Positions 1 through 7,768 of a stretch of DNA of 38,405 bases are shown one piece after another (position 1 is the stretch's first letter; each line of letters opens with the position of its first letter). The stretch is from positions 1 through 38,405 of the forward strand of contig CAZHRW010000075.1 of assembly GCA_964535025.1 (NCBI GenBank), written 5' to 3'. The notes beneath the pieces are model-generated. The model saw nothing but the letters and a program-made list of their open reading frames with translations. It was not told the DNA's origin and ran no database searches. The translations under genes and the position numbers were made by a program. Origin of the DNA: JAAYZK01 sp964535025 (GTDB lineage Bacteria > Planctomycetota > Phycisphaerae > SM23-33 > FEN-1343).

Positions 1-1
1 C

Positions 2-70
2 ATGGCGCTGGGCACCTTGTACTACTCGAAGCTCTGGGACGACTACTGGAGCCGCCAGCGGGCCGCATGA
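2..70 (+). CDS. C-terminal end of an upstream gene (partial)
   Basis: The window opens inside a reading frame that runs to a TGA at 68-70. The visible 22 residues are rich in aromatic and charged residues (ending in WSRQRAA). Almost every codon ends in G or C, as in the surrounding real genes, while the two other forward frames do not show this bias; that is why I call it coding. No domain can be recognised from so short a piece. The methionine at position 2 is probably internal, with the true start outside the window. Confidence 0.6.
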   Translation: MALGTLYYSKLWDDYWSRQRAA

Positions 71-124
71 CGATCTGCCAGAAAAGAAGGTCGCTCACCA
101 GCCGCCGCGCCGTCAGATCACCCC

Positions 125-153
125 TTGACATGCCTGGTTCGACCCGGTAGAAG
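125..153 (+). promoter_or_regulatory. Sigma-70-type promoter for the small basic gene
   Basis: A perfect -35 hexamer TTGACA (125-130), a 17-base spacer and a -10 of TAGAAG (148-153, four of six consensus positions). Transcription would start near 160, giving a leader of about 73 bases before the ATG at 233. Confidence 0.55.
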
Positions 154-232
154 GAAGGGTCTTGTTCGGGCGGGCTCGACGTTCGGGGCCGTCCACGAAC
201 CGACCGATTGTCTCCAAGCCACCGGGAGTCCT

Positions 233-310
233 ATGGCCAAGCCAAGACGCCGCAGAAAAGTCGGCAGCAAGAAACGCCGCGAGCGTCGTAACCGCCGCAA
301 GAAGCGCTAG
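233..310 (+). CDS. 25-residue highly basic small protein
   Basis: The ORF encodes 25 residues, of which 17 are Arg or Lys, in blocks such as PRRRRK and KKRRERRNRRKKR. A GGGAG-like ribosome-binding sequence lies about 7 bases before the ATG. It has its own strong promoter at 125-153 and a strong hairpin terminator at 382-419, so the unit looks like a dedicated single-gene transcript. The composition suggests binding to RNA, most likely the ribosome; it resembles in character, not in demonstrable homology, the short basic ribosomal proteins of the AURKAIP1/COX24-like type. A longer in-frame reading from 125 exists but overlaps the promoter and is less likely. Function unknown. Confidence 0.5.
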   Translation: MAKPRRRRKVGSKKRRERRNRRKKR

Positions 311-381
311 CGCACCTTACGCGCCGTCCGGTGCGGGGCCCGGGGCCTCGACGCCGGCGGTTGATGGTAGAGAGCATACCC

Positions 382-419
382 GGGCGAGCAGGCCGTCCGT
401 TCGGCCTCTCGCCCTGTTT
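382..419 (+). terminator. Rho-independent terminator
   Basis: A 13-bp stem: GGGCGAG plus AGGCCG (with one bulged C) pairs with CGGCCT plus CTCGCCC around a TCCGTT loop, followed by TGTTTCT. It lies about 70 bases after the small basic gene and just before the 3' end of the oppositely oriented radical SAM gene. Confidence 0.7.
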
Positions 420-438
420 CTATGCGCGGCGGAAAGGT

Positions 439-1464
439 TCAACTCCACACACCCGCGATGGCCGCGCCGCACGCGCTGCAGGCGCCGTCGGCGAGGCGAT
501 TGGCCTTGAGACCGAAGGGGCTGCGACTGACGACGGTCGCGCCGCAGTTGGGGCAGCGGGTGTCGGCGCCGACGGCGACGTTGCCGGGGTAGACGTAGTG
601 CAATCCCGCTTCGCGGCCCAGACGTTCGGCCCGCTCGATCGTCGCGATCGGCGTCGAGCCGCGGCCGTTCATCTGGTAGTCGTCGTGATACCGGCTCACG
701 TGCCAGGGCACGTCGGGGCCGAGCTCACCAGCGATGAAGCCGGCGATGTCACGCAGTTCCTCGTCCGAATCGTTCAGCCCCGGCACCACCAGCGTGGTGA
801 CCTCCACCCACACGCCGACGGCCATCAGCGTCTTGAGGCATTCGAGCACCGGCGCCAGGCGCGCTTTCATGACGTCGCGATACGTCTCGTCGCGAAAGGC
901 CTTGAGGTCCACGTTGATCGCGTCGAGCACCGGCGCGATCGTCCGCACCGCCTCGGGGGTGAGGAACCCGTTGGAGACAAAGCAGTTCTTGAGCCCCGCG
1001 TCGGCGGCCAGACGGGCGGTATCATACGCCATCTCGAAGAAGATCGTCGGCTCGGTATACGTGTAGCTGATCGACGCGCAGCCGTGCTGTTGGGCGGCCG
1101 CGACCACCTCGGCAGGGGTGATGGGCTGCCCGACCTCCGGCGAGCCCCCGCGCGGCAGTTGGCTGATCTGCCAGTTCTGGCAGAACGCGCACTGGAAGTT
1201 GCACCCCACCGCCGCGATCGACATGCTCGTCGAGCCCGGCAGGACGTGGTAGAGCGGTTTCTTCTCGATCGGATCGACGTTGGCCGCCACGAGATAGCCG
1301 TAGTTGCGGCTGTAAAGCGTTCCGCCGATGTTCTGACGGACGCGGCAGCGGCCGTACCCGCCCGGGCGGATCACGCAGCGGTGCCCGCACAGGTTGCAGC
1401 GGACCGCCTCCTCGGCCAGGCGTTCATAAAGCATGGCTTCGCGTTCGGGTGGCTTAGGGCTCAT
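439..1464 (-). CDS. amrS: AmmeMemoRadiSam-type radical SAM enzyme (AmrS-like)
   Basis: The 341-residue product is a radical SAM protein of the pyruvate formate-lyase activase-like group (COG1180), the size usual for AmrS. The [4Fe-4S] cluster motif is CNFQCAFC (C-x3-C-x2-C), preceded by an N-terminal cysteine pair region (CNLCGHRC) and followed by a C-terminal zinc-ribbon-like pair of cysteine motifs (CPNCG and CSACG). In many genomes AmrS sits with AMMECR1- and MEMO1-like genes; neither is here, and the substrate of the family is not established. I chose the ATG at 1464 because upstream sequence belongs to the preceding gene; only 8 bases separate it from that gene's stop, with no clear Shine-Dalgarno. 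It is the last gene of the minus-strand cluster. Confidence 0.88.
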   Translation of the reverse strand: MSPKPPEREAMLYERLAEEAVRCNLCGHRCVIRPGGYGRCRVRQNIGGTLYSRNYGYLVAANVDPIEKKPLYHVLPGSTSMSIAAVGCNFQCAFCQNWQISQLPRGGSPEVGQPITPAEVVAAAQQHGCASISYTYTEPTIFFEMAYDTARLAADAGLKNCFVSNGFLTPEAVRTIAPVLDAINVDLKAFRDETYRDVMKARLAPVLECLKTLMAVGVWVEVTTLVVPGLNDSDEELRDIAGFIAGELGPDVPWHVSRYHDDYQMNGRGSTPIATIERAERLGREAGLHYVYPGNVAVGADTRCPNCGATVVSRSPFGLKANRLADGACSACGAAIAGVWS

Positions 1465-1471
1465 GCAATGT

Positions 1472-1477
1472 ATTATA
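1472..1477 (-). promoter_or_regulatory. Possible -10 element directly before amrS
   Basis: On the minus strand a perfect TATAAT ends 7 bases before the amrS ATG and overlaps the stop codon of the preceding gene. No convincing -35 lies upstream. If used, it would give a leaderless or near-leaderless amrS transcript, which would fit the missing ribosome-binding site. It may equally be AT-rich stop-codon context. Confidence 0.25.
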
Positions 1478-2591
1478 GGATCCGTCCCAGGCGGCGCCAC
1501 CCCGCCAACCACAACAGGCCGGCCACCAGTGCCGGCGCTTCCCACCGCCCCTCGCCCGGCGGCGCCGCCGGCGCCGGCGGCACGGCCGACCGGACGACGG
1601 TGGGCACGTCGCTGACCCACACGGTCCGGCGGGTGTTTCGGGTGATCCACTCGAACGCCGCGGCCGCCGGCGGCGGCGCGGAGGTCTCCAGGATTCGGGG
1701 CGCCTCGTCGGGGGTCGGCAGGGCGGACCCTTCGGCCAAGAGCATCCTCAGCGCGTCGGCGGGCGCCACAGCGCGCACGGCAGGCGGCTCCGGCGAGCCC
1801 ACCCACGGTCGCGCGTGCCGCACGTCCGCGCCGCCATGCGTCAGCGCCTCCGGCAGCCGCATGGCGCCGAACGGCCCGGCCTCCAGCGACGGCGGCGCGA
1901 CCCACACCTCGGCCGCCACGGCGACGGCGAACGATGGCCCGTCCGGGTCGGCCGGGACATGCCGCCCGGCCATCGCGCGCATGAGCTTGCGGATACAGGG
2001 ATTATCCCGCCCGAAGGCCGTCACCGCCGCATCCGAAGACCGGCGCCGGGTGACCGTGGCCGACAGGGCCCCGTCGCCTCCGGCCAGCACGTGCAGCCTG
2101 GTCGCCGACGCGGGCACGTCGAACACCCGCACGACCCGCCCGCCGGGCGGAAGGACGAAGCCGGTCGACAGAACCGTCCCGCTCGGCTCGACGAGCACCG
2201 TCATCACCACCGCCCGGGCGAAGGCCACGTGGCTGCGCAGCGCGACGAAGAGCTGATCCGTCCCGTCGCCAACGGCGACGGCCTCCACGGCGTCGAAGGT
2301 CATCAAGGCCGGCGCGGGCGGTGGCGAGGCGACCGGCGGGGGCGTTGTCCGCTCGACGGGTCCGGCCACGGCGACCACCGCGGCGACCGAGCCGCCCAGC
2401 AGCAGCCACCACGCCAGCGGCGGCACGCCGCGACACCGCCTCGGACGGCCCGACCCCGCCGCGGCGACGACGTCGCGCCACAGGTGGATACTCGCCACGA
2501 CCGTCGACCGGCGAATCGGCCGCCACCACGTCACCGCCGCGACCGCCGCGACCGCCGCGAGCAGCCACAAGGCCCACGGGTGCATCCACAT
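1473..2591 (-). CDS. BatA-domain membrane protein
   Basis: A 372-residue membrane protein. It starts MWMHPWALWLL with a first membrane helix (about 5-22), a basic stretch with a conserved-looking LWRD segment, and a second helix (about 62-82). This is the N-terminal two-helix layout of the BatA/aerotolerance-regulator family found in planctomycetes. A long extracytoplasmic region rich in Ala, Pro and Val follows, and a last hydrophobic helix near 350-368. No von Willebrand A domain or MIDAS motif is visible, so it is a BatA-N-only protein. The start at 2591 follows a GGAGAAGGGGGGG purine run at suitable distance; an upstream extension to 2675 would run into the AT-rich repeat. Function unknown; related proteins occur beside MoxR/Bat genes, which are absent here. 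Confidence 0.6.
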   Translation of the reverse strand: MWMHPWALWLLAAVAAVAAVTWWRPIRRSTVVASIHLWRDVVAAAGSGRPRRCRGVPPLAWWLLLGGSVAAVVAVAGPVERTTPPPVASPPPAPALMTFDAVEAVAVGDGTDQLFVALRSHVAFARAVVMTVLVEPSGTVLSTGFVLPPGGRVVRVFDVPASATRLHVLAGGDGALSATVTRRRSSDAAVTAFGRDNPCIRKLMRAMAGRHVPADPDGPSFAVAVAAEVWVAPPSLEAGPFGAMRLPEALTHGGADVRHARPWVGSPEPPAVRAVAPADALRMLLAEGSALPTPDEAPRILETSAPPPAAAAFEWITRNTRRTVWVSDVPTVVRSAVPPAPAAPPGEGRWEAPALVAGLLWLAGWRRLGRIL

Positions 2592-2640
2592 GACCCCCCC
2601 CTTCTCCATCATTCTCCGACTGTACGTGCGGCTGGAAGGC

Positions 2641-2706
2641 CAAATCCGAAATCCGAAGCACGAAAAACGAAACAAACTCTTTGTTTGGCATTTCGAGTTT
2701 CGAGTT
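2641..2706 (-). repeat. AT-rich intergenic repeat of planctomycete type
   Basis: An AT-rich island in GC-rich DNA. It holds tandem AAATCCGA-like units at its left side, a perfect inverted repeat AAACAAA-CTC-TTTGTTT (2670-2686), and tandem TTTCGAG units (2691-2704). I remember elements built of AATCCGAA / TTTCGAGTTT words as dispersed intergenic repeats in planctomycete genomes. The hairpin may also act as a weak terminator for the minus-strand gene ending at 2729. Confidence 0.5.
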
Positions 2707-2728
2707 TCTCAACTCCTCCCGCGGGCGC

Positions 2729-3259
2729 CTACAGCGCCCCCGTGTCCCGGTAGACCAGCATGCGGCGGATGAGCAGGTACCGCTGCCCGCGGTAGGTCGT
2801 GATCTCGCCGCTGACCTTGAAGCGGACGGTCGTCCGGCCGGTGGTCTCCATGATCGTCTCCATCGCTTCCAGCAGCCGGTTGGGCAGCACACGCATCGGC
2901 GGCTCGTAGAGGATGTCCCGCTCGCTTTCGAAGTGGAACTGCCACCACCCCGCATCCTCGTTGCGCCGCAGGCGTCCGAGACGGCCGACGATCATCGCGC
3001 CGGGCGGCATCGGCAGGGGCCTGACGATCTCGGCGGGCGCCACGGTGTCCGGCTGCGTCGCCGGGGCCGTGGACGGGGCGACCTCGGCCGTGACGGCCTG
3101 GCGGATCTCGCGGCGCTCCATCAACTCGCGGATGACCTCGTCGGCTGTCACCTCCGGGTCGGCCGGCTCTGTCGCCGGCGGATCGTCCTCGGCGGCCGTC
3201 AGCGAGAGGGTCGCCATCAGCAGGGCCATCGCGATCGTGCACACCAGCGTCGTCTTCAT
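2729..3259 (-). CDS. Small exported protein, paralogue of its upstream neighbour
   Basis: A 176-residue protein with a clear signal peptide (MKTTLVCTIAMALLMATLSL then TAA, probable cleavage near residue 23), a Pro/Ala/Thr-rich linker carrying an ATQP motif, and a C-terminal conserved block. That block (LLEAME...VSGEITTYRGQRYLLIRR) is shared with the gene immediately upstream, so the two are tandem paralogues. The C-terminal part looks like a small beta-rich domain. The start at 3259 has an AAGGGTGAG ribosome-binding site and lies 4 bases after the upstream stop, so the pair is translationally linked. No known family recognised; probably periplasmic. Confidence 0.7.
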   Translation of the reverse strand: MKTTLVCTIAMALLMATLSLTAAEDDPPATEPADPEVTADEVIRELMERREIRQAVTAEVAPSTAPATQPDTVAPAEIVRPLPMPPGAMIVGRLGRLRRNEDAGWWQFHFESERDILYEPPMRVLPNRLLEAMETIMETTGRTTVRFKVSGEITTYRGQRYLLIRRMLVYRDTGAL

Positions 3260-3263
3260 GGTC

Positions 3264-3824
3264 TCACCCTTCCTGGTCGCCCGAGGCAACCACGACCGCA
3301 CGGCGGATCACCAGGAACGTGTCGCCCCGGTAGCGGGTCACTTCCCCGGAAATGTCGAATACCGTCGGTTCGTCCGCCGCCTGCCGTTCCATGGCCTCCA
3401 GCAGCGCGTTGGGCAGAACGATCATCGCCGGCAGCAGGCGCTGCCCGCTCGCGGCGTCGAACACGAAACGCCGGCGGCCGTCGCCGCTCGCCACGAGTTG
3501 CCCGGTCCGCCGGACGATCCGATCGCCCTCCCGCAGCGGCTCGGGCGGCGAATCGTCCGTCGGCGGCGGGGTGTACTCGTCGCTGGCCGTCTCGGTCGCC
3601 GGATCGACGGGCAGGAGCTCCGGCGGGTCGCCCGGCTCGTCCGACTCGACCAGCGGCGGCGCCTCGCGGACGGCGCCGGCGGTGTCGGTTGCTTCGGCGG
3701 CACGACCGCTCAGTGCGGGCGTCAACGGCAGCGGCGCCGGCTCGTCGTGGCCGAACGGCCAGTACACGCAGGACGTCGCCGACCAGCTCAACAGGCCGAT
3801 CGCCATCGCCAACGTCACTCGCAT
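3264..3824 (-). CDS. Small exported protein or lipoprotein, paralogue of the next gene
   Basis: A 186-residue protein starting with a hydrophobic signal (MRVTLAMAIGLLSW) that ends at Cys19 in SATSC, a weak lipobox, so it may be a lipoprotein. A low-complexity Pro/Glu/Asp/Thr linker follows, and then a C-terminal domain with LLEAMERQ and ISGEVTRYRGDTFLVIRR that matches the downstream gene. The ATG at 3824 is preceded by an AGGA-type site; a GTG at 3851 is possible but would place residues before the hydrophobic core. It is first in a two-gene unit behind a weak promoter (3857-3885). Function unknown. Confidence 0.7.
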   Translation of the reverse strand: MRVTLAMAIGLLSWSATSCVYWPFGHDEPAPLPLTPALSGRAAEATDTAGAVREAPPLVESDEPGDPPELLPVDPATETASDEYTPPPTDDSPPEPLREGDRIVRRTGQLVASGDGRRRFVFDAASGQRLLPAMIVLPNALLEAMERQAADEPTVFDISGEVTRYRGDTFLVIRRAVVVASGDQEG

Positions 3825-3856
3825 CGTCGATGTCCTGACTTGCAGCGACACACTTT

Positions 3857-3885
3857 ATCCTATCGGCGGCCCCGCCGGCGGGCAA
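3857..3885 (-). promoter_or_regulatory. Candidate promoter for the paralogue pair
   Basis: On the minus strand TTGCCC, 17 bases, TAGGAT (four of six consensus positions at each hexamer), with the ATG about 33 bases after the -10. A GC-rich inverted repeat overlaps the -35, so this stretch may also hold the capA-like gene's 3' end structure. Confidence 0.35.
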
Positions 3886-3897
3886 GGCGGCCGGCGG

Positions 3898-5070
3898 TCA
3901 CGTCTCGAACGGGGTGTTGGGGCGGACGAACTCGAAGTCGCCCTGACTGTTCAGCGCGCAGCGCTGACGTGCCATCTCCATGATCCCCGCCACCCAGTTG
4001 GCGTTCTCCTCAAGCCCCAGCAGTCGCCAGCCGACCTGGTCGACGAACGCCTCCGGGCCGGCCTTGACGATCTGCGGCCAGGCGATCTTGAGATACACCA
4101 AGCACGACTCGTACCACACCTCCCGCAGGCGCTGCCGGTCGGCGACGATCGCGTCGAGCATCGCGTGATGGGCGTCGGCCTCGACCTGCTCATCGGCGGT
4201 CAGGGGGTAGGGGCGTCCCTCGTCAGGGTCGATGCGGAAGCTCTCGCGCCGGAAATCGCCGACGCGGCCGTCGACGAGGTCCACGTGCAGGATCGTCGCA
4301 CGCGTCACGTGCGGCCCGCCGACGTTGCGCAGGTACGGCCCGCAGGGGAAGATGAAATTGCCCAGGCTGTAAGCGATCAGCCCCCCGCCCCACCGCTCGA
4401 CACCCTGCGGCACGTGGGGATGATGGCACAGGACCAGATCTGCCCCGGCGTCGATCATTGCGCGGCAGACGTCTACGCGCGGAACGCTGGGGGCCGGGCG
4501 GAACTCCAGGTCCGCGTGCAGGCTCACGACCAGCGTGTCGACCTGCTCGCGGCAGCGGGCGATGTCGGCGCGGGCCCCAGCCGGGTCGAACAGCGATACC
4601 TTGCCCCCGCCGCCCCGCAGGACCCAGTTGCACGGCTCGAGGTAGCCCAGGAAACCGATCCGCAGCCCGTCGCGCTCGACCACCCGCATCGCCGGCGCCT
4701 CGGCCGGGTCCGGGCCGGCCCCCAGCGGCTGGACGCCGATCCCGCGCAGGCGGGCGCAGGTGTTGGCCAACCCGCGGCTGCCGCAGTCCAGGGCGTGATT
4801 GGACGCGACGTGCAGCACGTCGAATCCCGCCAGCGCCAGCGATTCGGCCGCGACATCCGACGACTGCAGCGCCCGACCGGGGAGCTTGTCGGCGGGGAAG
4901 TCCGCCGGCGTCAGGACCGACTCCTGGTTGCCGAAGCGGACGTCGGCCGCCTGCAGCGACGCGAGCACGTGCTCGAAGGGAAAGGCCGGCTCGCCGCCGG
5001 CGATCCGATCGACCATCGGTCCGCGGCAGAACGAGATGTCGCCCACCGCCGCTAACGTCACACGTCCCAT
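3898..5070 (-). CDS. CapA-family (PGA_cap) metallophosphatase-like protein
   Basis: A 390-residue protein of the CapA / poly-gamma-glutamate capsule-synthesis family (PF09587), with a calcineurin-like fold. Visible motifs in order are GDISFCRG near the N-terminus, GNQES, SNHALDCG, VVSLHADLEF, HHPHVPQGVE and YSLGNFIF. These carry the Asp, Asn and His residues that typify the metal site. No signal peptide or membrane helix is seen, unlike many membrane-anchored CapA proteins, so it appears cytoplasmic. The ATG at 5070 lies 14 bases after the aconitase stop, so the two genes are probably one operon. No capsule synthesis genes (capB, capC) are nearby, so a role in polyglutamate synthesis is not supported here. 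Confidence 0.8.
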   Translation of the reverse strand: MGRVTLAAVGDISFCRGPMVDRIAGGEPAFPFEHVLASLQAADVRFGNQESVLTPADFPADKLPGRALQSSDVAAESLALAGFDVLHVASNHALDCGSRGLANTCARLRGIGVQPLGAGPDPAEAPAMRVVERDGLRIGFLGYLEPCNWVLRGGGGKVSLFDPAGARADIARCREQVDTLVVSLHADLEFRPAPSVPRVDVCRAMIDAGADLVLCHHPHVPQGVERWGGGLIAYSLGNFIFPCGPYLRNVGGPHVTRATILHVDLVDGRVGDFRRESFRIDPDEGRPYPLTADEQVEADAHHAMLDAIVADRQRLREVWYESCLVYLKIAWPQIVKAGPEAFVDQVGWRLLGLEENANWVAGIMEMARQRCALNSQGDFEFVRPNTPFET

Positions 5071-5084
5071 GATGCTGCCTTTCA

Positions 5085-7166
5085 CTAGGCCCTCTGGCGG
5101 GTGTAGTTCAGCAGGCCGCCCGCCACGAGGATGGCGCGCTGCCGGTCGGAGTAGGCCAGACGACACGTCAGGGTCGACCCGCGGGTGACATTGACCACCT
5201 CGATCGCCTCCGCCGATCGCACCGCGTCGGCGGCGCCGTCGATGCGGAGCTCGTCGCCGGGCTCGATCGCGTCGTAGTCCGTCCCATCCGCGAACAGCAG
5301 CGGCATGACCGCGAAGTTGATCAGGTTGGCGAAATGCATCCGCTCGATCGCCTTGGCGATGACGGCCCGCACGCCGAGGTACATCGGGCACAGGGCCGCG
5401 TGTTCCCGCGAGGAGCCCTGGCCGTAACTGTCGCCGGCGACGATGATCGACGGCCGGCCCTGGGCTTTGGCCTCCAGGCAGCGCTCGGCGAAGGTCGGCT
5501 CGCCGGGGGTCTTGAAGCAGTCGAAGACGTACTTCGCATAGACCGGTACGTTGGAGCGGTACTTCAGGAACGTCCCGGCGGGCATGATGTGGTCGGTGGT
5601 AATCTTGTCGCCGACCTTGATCTGGACGCGTCCGTCGATTGTCGCGGCCACGGGCTCGCCGGCCGGGGGCTTGACGATGGTCGCGCCGCGCACCACCTCG
5701 ACGGCGTCGCCGTCGGCGGCGGGGGCGTTGATCATCGAATCGTCGACCAGGAATGTTTCGGGCGGATCGATCCGCGGGCAGGCGATCCCGTAGGTCTCGG
5801 TGAGCGTTCGCGGGTCGGTGAACCGGCCCGTCAGCGCCGCGGCGACGGCCGTCTGGGGGCTGACGAGATAGACCTGGTCGTCGGGGGTGCCGGAGCGGCC
5901 GGTAAAGTTGCGGTTGAACGTCCGCAGACTGACCCGCCCCTCGCCGGGGCTGAAGCCCTGGCCGATGCAGGCGCCGCAGGCGTTCTCAAGGATCCGGGCG
6001 CCGGCGGCGATCAGGTCGCCCAGGCCGCTGTCGCGGGTGAGCATCGCCAGCACCTGCCGGCTGCCGGGGTGGATGCCCAGTTCCACGTTTGGGTGAACGG
6101 TGCGGCCTTTCATCACGGCCGCGCAGGTCATCATATCCTGGTAACTGCTGTTGGTGCAGGAGCCCAGGAGCACCTGGTCGACGGTCGTGCCGGCCAGGGA
6201 CGCCACGGTCACCACGTGGTCGGGCGAGCCGGGGGCCGCCGCCAGCGGCTCCAGTTCATCCAGGTCGATCACGACGTGGCCGAAGCTCACCTCGACGTAC
6301 CCCGCCGCGTCGGTCCCCGAGACCTCCACATCGGTGCAATAGCGCCGGATGTTGTCAATCACCGCCGCGTCGGTCTCGCCGTGCAACCGCTTGGTGATGC
6401 GGTCGTAGGCGGCCGCGTCATCGGCCGCCAGGGGTGTCCACTGGTCTTCGCGGCCCTGGGCGGCCATGAACTGGCGGGTGACGTCGTCGGAGGGGAACAC
6501 GCTGGTCGTCACGCCCAGCTCGGCGCCCATGTTGGTACAGGTGCCCCGGGCGGGGACGTCCAGCGTCGCGACGCCGTCGCCGAAGTACTCCACCAGGCCG
6601 CCGACGTTGCCCTTGGTCGTCAGGATGCTCAGCAGCCGCAGGATGATGTCCTTGGAGGCGACCCAGGGCGCCAGACGGCCTGTGAGTTCGACGCCGATGA
6701 TCCGCGGGCACGGCGTGTAGAAGGTCCCGCCGCCCATGGCGACGGCGACGTCCAGCCCGCCGGCGCCGATGGCGATCGCGCCGATCCCGCCGGCGGTCGG
6801 GGTGTGCGAGTCGCTGCCGAGCTGCGTGGCGCCGGGGCGGGCGAAGCGTTCGAGGTGCACCTGGTGGCAGATCCCGTTGCCCGGACGGCTGTGGTAGGCG
6901 CCCACCTTGGCGGCGATCGAGGCCAGATAGAGGTGGTCGTTGTGGTTTTCGGGCCCGAACTGGGCCAGATTGTGGTCAACGTAGCTGACCGACACCTCGG
7001 TGCGGACGCGGGGGATGCCCATCGCCTCGAACAGCAGGAATGCCGTCGTGCCGGTGGCGTCCTGGGTGAGCGTCTGGTCGATCCGCAGGCCGATCTCCGA
7101 TCCGGGCGCCATCGCCCCTTCCACCAGGTGGGCGGCAAGGATTTTCTGTGCAAGCGTTTGCGCCAT
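5085..7166 (-). CDS. acn: Aconitate hydratase
   Basis: A 693-residue aconitase, interconverting citrate and isocitrate in the TCA cycle. The three cluster cysteines are visible: one in LLGSCTNSS and two in NACGACIGQG. The swivelling C-terminal domain has GDKITTDHIMPAG and the SSREHAAL substrate-binding motif. The length and order fit the compact (Aquifex-type, about 640-700 residues) aconitases rather than 890-residue AcnA. The ATG at 7166 has an AAGGAG site at good distance; the frame is open further upstream but that includes the promoter region. It is expressed from the promoter at 7198-7226 and is followed by the capA-like gene. Confidence 0.93.
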   Translation of the reverse strand: MAQTLAQKILAAHLVEGAMAPGSEIGLRIDQTLTQDATGTTAFLLFEAMGIPRVRTEVSVSYVDHNLAQFGPENHNDHLYLASIAAKVGAYHSRPGNGICHQVHLERFARPGATQLGSDSHTPTAGGIGAIAIGAGGLDVAVAMGGGTFYTPCPRIIGVELTGRLAPWVASKDIILRLLSILTTKGNVGGLVEYFGDGVATLDVPARGTCTNMGAELGVTTSVFPSDDVTRQFMAAQGREDQWTPLAADDAAAYDRITKRLHGETDAAVIDNIRRYCTDVEVSGTDAAGYVEVSFGHVVIDLDELEPLAAAPGSPDHVVTVASLAGTTVDQVLLGSCTNSSYQDMMTCAAVMKGRTVHPNVELGIHPGSRQVLAMLTRDSGLGDLIAAGARILENACGACIGQGFSPGEGRVSLRTFNRNFTGRSGTPDDQVYLVSPQTAVAAALTGRFTDPRTLTETYGIACPRIDPPETFLVDDSMINAPAADGDAVEVVRGATIVKPPAGEPVAATIDGRVQIKVGDKITTDHIMPAGTFLKYRSNVPVYAKYVFDCFKTPGEPTFAERCLEAKAQGRPSIIVAGDSYGQGSSREHAALCPMYLGVRAVIAKAIERMHFANLINFAVMPLLFADGTDYDAIEPGDELRIDGAADAVRSAEAIEVVNVTRGSTLTCRLAYSDRQRAILVAGGLLNYTRQRA

Positions 7167-7197
7167 GGGCGTTACTCCTTGGGTGTCCAGGACGGGC

Positions 7198-7226
7198 AGC
7201 ATAGCACAACCGGCCGCGGGGTTCAA
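7198..7226 (-). promoter_or_regulatory. Promoter for acn
   Basis: On the minus strand TTGAAC, 17-base spacer, TATGCT, with TGC immediately before the -10 (extended -10 type). The acn ATG lies about 31 bases downstream. It separates the acn-capA unit from the secretion operon that ends at 7277. Confidence 0.65.
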
Positions 7227-7276
7227 AAGCAACCGGAGGGAAGCGAGCCGCCCGCCAGGAGTACGCCGGGCGACCG

Positions 7277-7768
7277 TCAGCGGATCTTGATGACCGCCGG
7301 CGCGGAGGTCAGCAGGCGTCCGGCCTGGTTCTCGTAGCGGGCGATGAGGGTGACGGTCCGGGAGTCGGGACGGCGGCCGGGCCAGTAGAGCGCCAGGTCG
7401 TAGCACCGCAGGCCGTAATAGCCGCTGCGCAGCGCCGCCAGTTGCTCGGGTGTCACCTGCCAGACGTGGAACGGCTCGGTGTCGGCGGCGGATCGGCCGT
7501 TCAGGTCGCCGTCGTACATCACCAGGTCCACCCCCCGCCGCACGGCCACCGCCTCGGTTTTGCCGCCGGGGGCGAGGTCGTAGAAGATCAGGCGCACGGA
7601 AACGCCGTCGTCGGTATCCGCGTGGCCGTCGGTATCTTCCGTCAGGGGCGACGCCCACAGCGACACATGATCGACCCCCCCGCCGCCGCCGCGCAGGATC
7701 GACCCGCCGCAGCCGCCCAGGGCCGCCGACAGCACCCCAACGAGGGTAAGCAGGACGATGCGGTTCAA
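7277..7768 (-). CDS. Lipoprotein coupled to the giant secretin (candidate pilotin)
   Basis: A 163-residue lipoprotein: hydrophobic signal peptide MNRIVLLTLVGVLSAALGGC with a standard lipobox (LGGC) and Cys20 as the modified residue, then a glycine-rich spacer and a compact domain of about 120 residues. It starts with TTG at 7768; that codon overlaps the secretin stop in the tetranucleotide TTGA, and a strong GGAGGTGA ribosome-binding site lies inside the secretin gene's end. It is therefore translationally coupled to the secretin. Coupling and lipidation suggest a pilotin-like or channel-associated outer-membrane partner, but I see no sequence similarity to GspS, PilF or PilW. It ends the operon. 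Confidence 0.8.
   Translation of the reverse strand: MNRIVLLTLVGVLSAALGGCGGSILRGGGGGVDHVSLWASPLTEDTDGHADTDDGVSVRLIFYDLAPGGKTEAVAVRRGVDLVMYDGDLNGRSAADTEPFHVWQVTPEQLAALRSGYYGLRCYDLALYWPGRRPDSRTVTLIARYENQAGRLLTSAPAVIKIR

Noticed and set aside
137..150. GGTTCGACCC, resembling a tRNA T-arm
   Set aside because: Flanking bases cannot form the T stem, and no D-arm, anticodon arm or acceptor stem is found nearby; it lies in the promoter spacer.
1465..1905. N-terminal extension of the radical SAM protein by 147 residues
   Set aside because: The upstream codons overlap the BatA-like gene in another frame and are low-complexity Arg/Gly/Ala; the family begins near the MSPKPPEREAML start.
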